DNA of 39,627 nt from Gammaproteobacteria bacterium. Its GTDB lineage: Bacteria; Pseudomonadota; Gammaproteobacteria; Chromatiales; Chromatiaceae. This document shows, piece after piece, positions 33,037-39,627 of the stretch. The stretch lies in NCBI GenBank assembly GCA_018812525.1, contig JAHJDE010000083.1:1-39627 (forward strand). Direction: 5' to 3'. How positions within the stretch are numbered: position 1 is the stretch's first letter; each line of letters starts with the position of its first letter. Below the pieces are notes generated by a model, which had not been told where the DNA came from, did not search any database, and was given only the letters and a program-made list of their open reading frames with translations. The position numbers and the translations under genes are program-made.

Positions 33037-36000
33037 TCACTTCCCCACCCCCAAATTACTCTCCACCCTCAACTGCTCGAAGGTGGTCTTGCCGTAGACA
33101 TCCGGGTCGTACATCTCGGCGGCCAGGGTGGGCATGACGGTGAAGTCGCCGGCGCCGATGGCCTGGGCCATGTAGGAGAGGTGGTAGTTGCCGGGGGGCA
33201 GGTAGTCGGCATAGAAGCGGGCGGCGTGGTGCAGCAGTTCCTTGTGGTAGAAGCTCCAGAAGCTGAAGCTGTATTCGCTCCAGTCGCCGTACTTGAACCA
33301 CAGGGAACCGCCGGCGGCTTGGAAAGCACCCTTGTCGGCATCTACGGTGGAGGTGGTGGCCAGATCGGTGTTTAGGGGTTCGAAGCCGCCGGGGATGGGG
33401 TCGTCCACCACCACGAAGTTGCGTGCCGCCGGGACGGAGACGTAGAGATCGACCCGCACCCGATCGCCCTGGCGGATGGCGTAGGGCTTGGGCAGCAGTT
33501 CCCATTTGCCGTTGCGCTGCATGCTGTATTCCCGGTGAATCTCGATGCCGGCATTGGTGTCCCCCGCCGCCCCGGTGCGGGAGGCGTAGCTGAGCCGGGT
33601 GGCGTAGTAGAGCCGCCCGGTCCCCTCGCGGTCGATCTCCATGTGGGCGGTGCGGCCCACATCCGCCGCCTCAATGGGACGTTCCAAGCTGACCTGGGGA
33701 TCACGAAATGCCTGGAACGCGGCCTCGCCGAACTTGGTCTGGTCGAGGCTGGCGATGACCCGCATCGACGGCTTCTCCGTTTCATAAACGCTGCTGTAGT
33801 CCACCAGGGCGTTCATGCAGAACATATTCTCCTGGGTGTTCTCCCAGTGGTCGCGCCCGCCTCGGGTCTGGGTGATGGTACGCACCAGCTTGAAGGGGAG
33901 GTCGGCCGCCAGATTCCGGCCGAAACCGGTCTCGCCCAGGGCTGTGAAAAGGCCGAGGATGGCGCAGTTCTCGCGCAGGGGGCTGTGGAGGATGCGGCTG
34001 TAGCTGTCGTCGATGGTCTCGTTGAAGACGAACTTGCCGCCGGTCTCGTTGCCCTGGGAGAGGATGGTCTTCGCGGTATCCAGGGCCAGGGTCTCGCCGC
34101 CATCGATCCGCAGGGCCGCCTGGGCGAAGTGGGTCTTGCCGAAGAGGCTCATCTCCTTGACATGGGGGGCGTAGCGCTCCAGATCGGCGAAATCGACCTT
34201 TTTATTCTCGGCCAGGGCGACCAGGGCCACGGCCCGCACGGTGGAGGCCATGCCCTTGGTGTAGAAGCTGGGGGCCTCGTCCCGGCGCAGGAAGTTCAGC
34301 AGGTAGTCGTGCAGTTTGGTCTCGACCGCCTCCGGCACGGCATGGCCTTCCCGTTTGAGCCAGTTGAAGGCCAGGGCGGTGTAGGCGCTGAGGTAGGGGT
34401 CGGCGCGGTCGTCGGTGGCGATGAAATAGGCCATGCCGCCATTGGGGGCCTGGAATTCCGCCGCTTGGGAGAGGGTCTGTTCGGGCAGGCCTTCATGGCC
34501 GGGCCACTTCAACCTTTCCGAGATGTAAGGGTTCAGGCCCTTGAAGTGGGCCGCCATGGTGCCGCGCGTCAGCAACTGTTCCCAGCAGGCATAGGGATAA
34601 TTGCGCATGTAGCGGAAGGCGCCCTCCAGATTGCCGATGACCGAGGGCGACAGGCTGAGACTCAGGGCGCCCACATCGGGAAAGATGTCCTTGGGGAAGG
34701 CGATGGTCTCGCTGACCTTGGCCGCCAGGGTAGTGCCGTAATTGGCGGCCACGTCCAGGGAGCGCAGCTTGTTGACGGGCAGATCATGGGTCATGCCGTC
34801 CCGGTCGCTGTCGTCGCCGGCCACCGCCGTGAAGCGGATGCCGCCCCTTTCGGCCTCGCGGCTTTCCTTGAGGGTCTTGGCCTTGACGGGCAGGGCCACC
34901 AGCCCCCGTTCATAGGGCTTGAGACTGAGGGTCTTCTCGATCTGGGCCGGCAAGGCACCGTCCACATCGCCCTCGGCCTTGAGGCTGACGCTGAGGGTAC
35001 GCGGTTGCTGGGTACGGTTCATGACGCTGAAGCGGGCCTCGAACTGGTCGCCCTCGCTGACTTGATTGGGCATCTCGGGGCGTACCTCGGTCGGCCGGTT
35101 GACCTTGAATCCTCCCTGGCCCAGGCCGAAGCGGTCGCTGGGCGTGGTCGCCAGGACCAGGATGCGCCAGCCGGTAAGGTTGTCCGGAACGACGAAGTCG
35201 ATGTCGGCCTTGCCCTCGGCGTCGGTACGCAGGGAGGGATTCCAGTAGCTGACGAACTTGAAGACCGAACGCATGTCCAGGGAAGCGCCGCCGTCGCCCC
35301 CCGGATTGGCCCCTTTCTTCTCGAACTTCTGCCGCCCGATCAGGCGGGTCAGGAGGCTGTAGTTGCGCAGGTCCAGATCGTCCAGGTGGTAAAAGCCGCC
35401 GTAGGGGTCGTAATAGGCCTTGCCTTGGGCGATGAGGTCGAACACCGCCTCGTCCAGCACCACGACCGCCAGTTCGACGGGCTCACCCTTGGGATGGCGT
35501 GCCTGGGCCTGCAAGGCCACATGGACCCGGTCGCCGGGGCGGTAACTCTCCTTGTCTGTGCTGGCCTTGACCTCGATATCCTTGTAGGCGTCCTTGACCG
35601 GGACCTGGACATAGCCCATGCGGAAGCTGGGCTTGCCCAGATCGACCTGGCCCACGGGGACCAGGGGCTTTTCCACACGCGGGGAGGTGACCACGACCGA
35701 GAGGTAGAAGCCCGGCATGTAATCGGGCTTGATCGGCAGCTCGATCACCGCGGCGCTTTCCTTGAGCGGCATGACGAAACGGTCGATGACGCCGAAACGC
35801 TCCACGGTGACCAGGGCCTGGGCGCCGGGATAGGGGTTCTTCACCAGGAACTTGGCGGTGTCTCCGATGTGGTAGCCCTCCTTGTCGGGAACCACATCGA
35901 GATGGGCGTCGCTGCCTTCGTCCCACATCACGTAATCACTGCCGGAGACCCAGAGCTGGGTCTCGGTCACCTGGACGCGGCCCTGGGTATCGGTGAGGGT

Positions 36001-39000
36001 CGCCTTCAGGCTGTAGTCGCCGGCCTTTTCCGCCCGGAGCTTGCAGGTCTTGGCCGTGGCGTCGGAAACGCCTTGGCACTCGGACTCCTTGACGATGGTT
36101 ACTTCCGAACTGGGCACATAGGCGTTGCCACCGCTTTTGACGCGGGCGCCGGTGCGATCCTTGCGCTCCAGGGTCAGGGTAACGGCCACCCCCGGCACCG
36201 GCGCCCCCCGGTCATCAACCGCCAGATATTCGGCGTCAATGTCGCTCTTGGCCTGGTAGAACCATTCCGACAGGCGTAGGCCGGCCAGGCGGTCTACCCC
36301 GACGTATTCGGCCTGGGCCTGATGGGCGACGGATTTGCCGCGATCGTCCTGAACTGCGCTCTCCACCATGAGGCGGCCGTGGAATATCCCCTTGGCCTCG
36401 ATGGGGAAGCGGGTCTTGAGTTCACCCTTTTCGTCGAGGGCGGCGGTGACTTGGTAGAGCTGTTGCGCCTCGCTCGACTCCAGCGCCACGCCGAAGGTGA
36501 AGCCGGCGGCGGCGGGGTGCTTGGAGCTGAAGGCCGTGGGGGTGAGCATGGCCGTTACCCGCGCCTGGGCCTGGGTGTAGGGGCCGCCGGAGTGCAGGCT
36601 GGCACGGGTCTCGACCTCCACCGTATCGCCCGGATGGAAGAGGTCGCCGCTCAACTGGTTATCGACCTTGAAGGGGGCCGGCGTGAAGTCGCTCACCAGG
36701 ACGCGCATGGGCGTCCAACTGAATTCGGCCTGGGTGGCGCACTCCTGGGGCTCGCCGCCCTCGCCCTCGGGGCAGGCGTCCTCTTCCTGGGACGGCTGGG
36801 TGAAATTGGCCTTGAGATTGAAGTCGTACCAGCCCACGGCGGCCTTCTTGCCGATGCTGAATTCGCCCTCCAGGGCGCCGAACTCCGACAGGCTGACGCC
36901 CCTGACCTTCTTCACCACCTTGCCGGTGGGATCGACTACCTCCAGCCAATAACCGCTCCGCGGCGCGGGGACCAGGGTCTGGTTGTCCTGGTTGCGCACA
37001 TAGAGCTTGTACTGGATGGTATCGCCCGGATGGTAGATCCCCTGGGCGGTGGTGCCCCAGGCCAGCATGTGGCCGAATTTGCGCTCGTTGCTGGGATAGA
37101 AGCTGGTGCCGGAGGAGCGGTAGCTGTCGATCTGGAATGAATACCAGATGGGCAGCAGCGCCATGTCCTGACCCTTGCTGACGCGCACTACCAGCCGGGG
37201 CGAGGATACCTCCCAGGCCTGGCTGATCTCCAGGCGGGGATCGATGGACTCGGTGCCGGGCAGAATCGCCAGGCCGGAACTGTCAGTGCGTACCTTCGGT
37301 TCGTTACCCGCTGGGCCGTTCAGTTCGGTCAGCTTATCCTGGTAGATCAGCACCTCGGCATCGGCAACCGGCTGGCCCGTGGCCATGTCGGTGACCCAGG
37401 CCAGGGTATTGAAATGGCCCAGCTTCAAATGGACCTGGAAGGGGGTCACCTGGGCGAATATGTCGCGGTTCAGATAGCGGTCGGGGATCTTGGGGGCGCT
37501 CTCCAGATGGCCCCACAGTGCCCCCGATTTCTGTTCGAGCATATCGCGGACACCGGCGGGCACGGCAAACTGGATGTCCACCACCTTCGGCAGGGCTGTT
37601 TCCTGGCGCAGCGCCTTGGCGGCGCCATCGATGGTCAGGCGGTTGAAGGTCCAGGAAAACCTGTCCAGATTATTGACATAGAGTGGCACCTCGCTATCGA
37701 CCCCCTGCTCCAGCACCGCAGCGTCATACTCCAGCAGAAAATTGGGCAGGCGGTGGTCGGTGGCGAAGGAGAGACTTATCGGCGCCTTCAATCCCCGCCC
37801 GAATTTGTCCTTCAAGGGCGTTTCGTTTAACTCTGCCTGGGAGAGAAGCGCAAGCGCCTGGTCCCAGAGACTGGGTGCAGGCATCTGGATTTTAAGGTTA
37901 TAGCCCTGCGCCGCCTTCAGTCCATAGGGCAGCCAGATGCCGTAGGCGTTGTTTTTCTCATGGGGGAAAGTGACCCGGTCGTCCTCCTCGCTCAAGTCAC
38001 CCCAGGGGTCGTCCTTGGTGGGGGCCTTGCCGCCGCCGAGGGGCGGGTCGATAACCACATGCTCCTTGATCATCTTGCGGGCCACCGGCGAGCTGAATTC
38101 CAGGGAGATGGCCCTTAAGGGATTACAGTAATTATCTGCTTTCTGCGGCTCTCCCGGTTTGACCAGCACATCGCGACCGGCATTGTCCGTACAGCGGATG
38201 CCAACAAAGCCGAATTCGGGAAAGGTGTGGAACTCCTGGATCAGGCGATCCTCCACACTGGGCATGTTGCCCACAGCAGGTATCAAGCCTGGTTCCACAT
38301 GGAGAGCGATCTTTTGATCCGCGTGCAGTTCGATGCCGGGTTCAACAATCCAGACACGCCGGAACTCCTGGCCGTTCACTACCTGTAATCCCTCATCGCT
38401 CTCCTGTTGCTCCTGATCCGTGGCCAGGGTCAGCTTCTCGCTGGGCAGACCCAGCCAGGCCGGCAGGACGCGCTTCTCCTTATCGGCGGAGACCAGGAGG
38501 GGGATGCGTTTATCATCCCCGTCTTTCAGGTAGAGGTGCTGGAGCACCGTTGCCTTGGAGACAGCCTGGTCCCAATAGACACGCAGCACCGGCAGGGTCG
38601 GCGAGTTCCATATCCGAAAATCGACCCCCTCCACCTGTGGTCGGCGGGTGATGAACTGATGTTCGACGGTCTCCGCGATAGTCACGCCATCCAGGGTCAT
38701 GATTCCCGGCCTGACCAGTACCCCATAACGGGTCGAAGGCCGCATCTGATCCTTCTCGTTAAGATTGCAGGCCAGGGTGCGCGTGCTGATCCACCGCCAC
38801 TGACAAGCCAGGGCGGGGGTAATGGTGACGGGGATTTCATCCACGCCACGCTCCATCCTGCCGATGGCCACCACGGGACGATTGAATTCGATGACGACCT
38901 GGTTGCTGGGCTGGACATCCTCACCCTCCGGCGTGATGCGTTCGATCCGGAGTTCGCCCGTGGAGGCAAGGCCGACGGTGTCGAAGGCGGCAACGGCATG

Positions 39001-39054
39001 GGGGGAAAGCAGCAGTAAGGCCAACAAGGCCAGCGGACTTGCGATGCGAGACAT
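33037..39054 (-). CDS. large secreted bacterial alpha-2-macroglobulin (YfhM/MagD-like)
   Basis: 2005 aa. Sec signal peptide (SPLALLALLLLSPHAVAA) without a lipobox, so periplasmic and not lipid-anchored. Several macroglobulin-type beta domains follow. The conserved VPDNLTGWRILVLATT lies near residue 1290, and the thioester motif CWEQ at C1490-Q1493 (YACWEQ) precedes an alpha-alpha toroid region. The end AEMYDPDVYGKTTFEQL is family-typical. Such proteins trap proteases and act with penicillin-binding protein 1C, but no pbpC is adjacent; the next gene is hicB. It is longer than E. coli YfhM (about 1650 aa). The start at 39054 has AAGGA 7 nt upstream; the open frame to 39168 extends into a repeat. 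Confidence 0.93.
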   Translation of the reverse strand: MSRIASPLALLALLLLSPHAVAAFDTVGLASTGELRIERITPEGEDVQPSNQVVIEFNRPVVAIGRMERGVDEIPVTITPALACQWRWISTRTLACNLNEKDQMRPSTRYGVLVRPGIMTLDGVTIAETVEHQFITRRPQVEGVDFRIWNSPTLPVLRVYWDQAVSKATVLQHLYLKDGDDKRIPLLVSADKEKRVLPAWLGLPSEKLTLATDQEQQESDEGLQVVNGQEFRRVWIVEPGIELHADQKIALHVEPGLIPAVGNMPSVEDRLIQEFHTFPEFGFVGIRCTDNAGRDVLVKPGEPQKADNYCNPLRAISLEFSSPVARKMIKEHVVIDPPLGGGKAPTKDDPWGDLSEEDDRVTFPHEKNNAYGIWLPYGLKAAQGYNLKIQMPAPSLWDQALALLSQAELNETPLKDKFGRGLKAPISLSFATDHRLPNFLLEYDAAVLEQGVDSEVPLYVNNLDRFSWTFNRLTIDGAAKALRQETALPKVVDIQFAVPAGVRDMLEQKSGALWGHLESAPKIPDRYLNRDIFAQVTPFQVHLKLGHFNTLAWVTDMATGQPVADAEVLIYQDKLTELNGPAGNEPKVRTDSSGLAILPGTESIDPRLEISQAWEVSSPRLVVRVSKGQDMALLPIWYSFQIDSYRSSGTSFYPSNERKFGHMLAWGTTAQGIYHPGDTIQYKLYVRNQDNQTLVPAPRSGYWLEVVDPTGKVVKKVRGVSLSEFGALEGEFSIGKKAAVGWYDFNLKANFTQPSQEEDACPEGEGGEPQECATQAEFSWTPMRVLVSDFTPAPFKVDNQLSGDLFHPGDTVEVETRASLHSGGPYTQAQARVTAMLTPTAFSSKHPAAAGFTFGVALESSEAQQLYQVTAALDEKGELKTRFPIEAKGIFHGRLMVESAVQDDRGKSVAHQAQAEYVGVDRLAGLRLSEWFYQAKSDIDAEYLAVDDRGAPVPGVAVTLTLERKDRTGARVKSGGNAYVPSSEVTIVKESECQGVSDATAKTCKLRAEKAGDYSLKATLTDTQGRVQVTETQLWVSGSDYVMWDEGSDAHLDVVPDKEGYHIGDTAKFLVKNPYPGAQALVTVERFGVIDRFVMPLKESAAVIELPIKPDYMPGFYLSVVVTSPRVEKPLVPVGQVDLGKPSFRMGYVQVPVKDAYKDIEVKASTDKESYRPGDRVHVALQAQARHPKGEPVELAVVVLDEAVFDLIAQGKAYYDPYGGFYHLDDLDLRNYSLLTRLIGRQKFEKKGANPGGDGGASLDMRSVFKFVSYWNPSLRTDAEGKADIDFVVPDNLTGWRILVLATTPSDRFGLGQGGFKVNRPTEVRPEMPNQVSEGDQFEARFSVMNRTQQPRTLSVSLKAEGDVDGALPAQIEKTLSLKPYERGLVALPVKAKTLKESREAERGGIRFTAVAGDDSDRDGMTHDLPVNKLRSLDVAANYGTTLAAKVSETIAFPKDIFPDVGALSLSLSPSVIGNLEGAFRYMRNYPYACWEQLLTRGTMAAHFKGLNPYISERLKWPGHEGLPEQTLSQAAEFQAPNGGMAYFIATDDRADPYLSAYTALAFNWLKREGHAVPEAVETKLHDYLLNFLRRDEAPSFYTKGMASTVRAVALVALAENKKVDFADLERYAPHVKEMSLFGKTHFAQAALRIDGGETLALDTAKTILSQGNETGGKFVFNETIDDSYSRILHSPLRENCAILGLFTALGETGFGRNLAADLPFKLVRTITQTRGGRDHWENTQENMFCMNALVDYSSVYETEKPSMRVIASLDQTKFGEAAFQAFRDPQVSLERPIEAADVGRTAHMEIDREGTGRLYYATRLSYASRTGAAGDTNAGIEIHREYSMQRNGKWELLPKPYAIRQGDRVRVDLYVSVPAARNFVVVDDPIPGGFEPLNTDLATTSTVDADKGAFQAAGGSLWFKYGDWSEYSFSFWSFYHKELLHHAARFYADYLPPGNYHLSYMAQAIGAGDFTVMPTLAAEMYDPDVYGKTTFEQLRVESNLGVGK

Positions 39055-39155
39055 GGCGATATCCTTAGGGCAAGGCTGATCCAGGCGAGGTTTTAATCTT
39101 CTAATCTGTAGCACAGAACCTACATTTCGCAACCAGAAATAAACGATTTCAGAAT

Positions 39156-39308
39156 GAGCCTCTTGCAAAACTCAGGGCGGATTAGGCTTGAACTTTCCAA
39201 TCGCACCCAGAAGGTGCGAATGGTTATCATTGCCTAGAGTTGCCTACGGTGAGTCCATCATGTTTATCCATAAAACAGAGAAAATGCCGAATTCTTTGCA
39301 AGGGGCTC
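39156..39308. repeat. 153-bp segment with inverted GAGCC(C/T)CTTGCAAA ends
   Basis: GAGCCTCTTGCAAAA (39156-39170) and TTTGCAAGGGGCTC (39295-39308) are inverted repeats over 14 bp with one mismatch. The interior has no gene. The right repeat faces the transposase remnant at 39365. The left copy could be the outer end of that IS, or the pair could mark a small MITE. The A2M promoter region (39055-39155) borders it. Confidence 0.45.
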
Positions 39309-39364
39309 CTCCACAGGCCCATTTTGGCCTGTTGTGAACCGATAGGTGAGGCGATCGCCCTTCG

Positions 39365-39627
39365 TCATTCAAGAAACTTCATCAACTGAGACACCGTCAC
39401 TGCGATGATCCCGAACATCAAGTGCGCCATGATTTTGGCGTGCCCTTTTACACGTACATTACGCGCACCAAATTCATCCTTGATTTTTCCATTGACCCGT
39501 TCGACCGTACTCCGTTCGTTATAACGTCGATCTTCGGCCTCTGTGTAGTTCGCCACCTTGCGACGTTTTGCTTCCGCTTCCAACTCCTCTTTTTTGGCCT
39601 TGCTGCGCGGATTGGTATCGATAATGG
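39365..39627 (-). CDS. DDE transposase, C-terminal part (runs off window)
   Basis: The frame is open from the window edge: IIDTNPRSKAKKEELEAEA, then AEDRRYNERSTVERVNGKIK and GHAKIMAHLMFGIIAVTVSQ. The Y-x-x-R-S-x-V-E-R-x-N-x-x-(L/I)-K-x-x-F-G block is the C-terminal catalytic Glu region of IS4/IS5/IS1182-type DDE transposases; the Glu is in TVERVN. Only about 86 residues are visible, so whether the element is intact cannot be judged. It is transcribed toward the alpha-2-macroglobulin gene. Confidence 0.8.
   Translation of the reverse strand, partial: IIDTNPRSKAKKEELEAEAKRRKVANYTEAEDRRYNERSTVERVNGKIKDEFGARNVRVKGHAKIMAHLMFGIIAVTVSQLMKFLE

Noticed and set aside
33535-36279. 914-aa open frame on the plus strand
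   Set aside because: It lies antisense to the well-supported alpha-2-macroglobulin gene, is Gly/Ala/Val/Leu/His-rich without recognisable domains, and is expected from codon bias in GC-rich DNA.

Overview
This 39.6 kb, GC-rich window comes from a gammaproteobacterium with type IV pili. Its gene order matches, block by block, the Pseudomonas aeruginosa pil/chp locus as I recall it: yggS | pilT-pilU | pyrC'-pyrB-pyrR-ruvX-algH-tonB3-gshB | pilG-pilH-pilI-pilJ-chpA-chpC. The abundant dispersed palindromic and inverted repeats would suit a Chromatiales or Thiotrichales-like lineage. That placement is inference; there is no rRNA or other taxonomic marker.

Layout. 1-326 is repeat DNA. yggS (minus) diverges from pilT-pilU (plus; twitching retraction ATPases). 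A MITE-like element and an RRM protein gene follow. From 14937 down to 4032, on the minus strand, lies a ten-gene chemosensory operon that the Pseudomonas order does not have between pilU and pyrC'. In transcription order it encodes an ISL3-transposase-derived zinc-finger protein, an unknown 335-aa protein, a pseudo-receiver/receiver protein, a CheY-like regulator, CheW, a secreted Leu/Ile/Val-type binding protein with no transporter, a PilJ-like chemoreceptor, a CheA-receiver hybrid kinase and two divergent CheW-like proteins. A consensus CRP/Vfr-type site lies upstream. This operon is the best candidate for an undescribed system: a second, pilus-type chemosensory pathway with its own periplasmic ligand-binding protein.

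15468-22052 (minus) is a compact housekeeping operon with repeated 4-bp gene overlaps: gshB, tonB, algH, ruvX, pyrR, pyrB, a pyrC-like gene whose product lacks a key metal ligand, and a pyrK-like gene without pyrD. 22547-32690 (plus) is the canonical Pil-Chp system, but it lacks pilK (CheR) and chpB (CheB). After it come an intact hicB with a decayed hicA, a very large secreted alpha-2-macroglobulin carrying a CxEQ thioester motif (33037-39054, minus), and the 3' end of a DDE transposase at the window edge.

Repeats are the second theme. A 139-bp element made of five consecutive hairpins occurs at 1-139 and again between pilG and pilH. A 15-bp-unit GC-rich repeat occurs three times, once in frame inside cheA. 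A 42-bp-period repeat upstream of pilG has a diverged copy in frame inside chpA. Several short elements carry terminal inverted repeats. Intergenic repeats have therefore been captured into the linkers of both histidine kinases.
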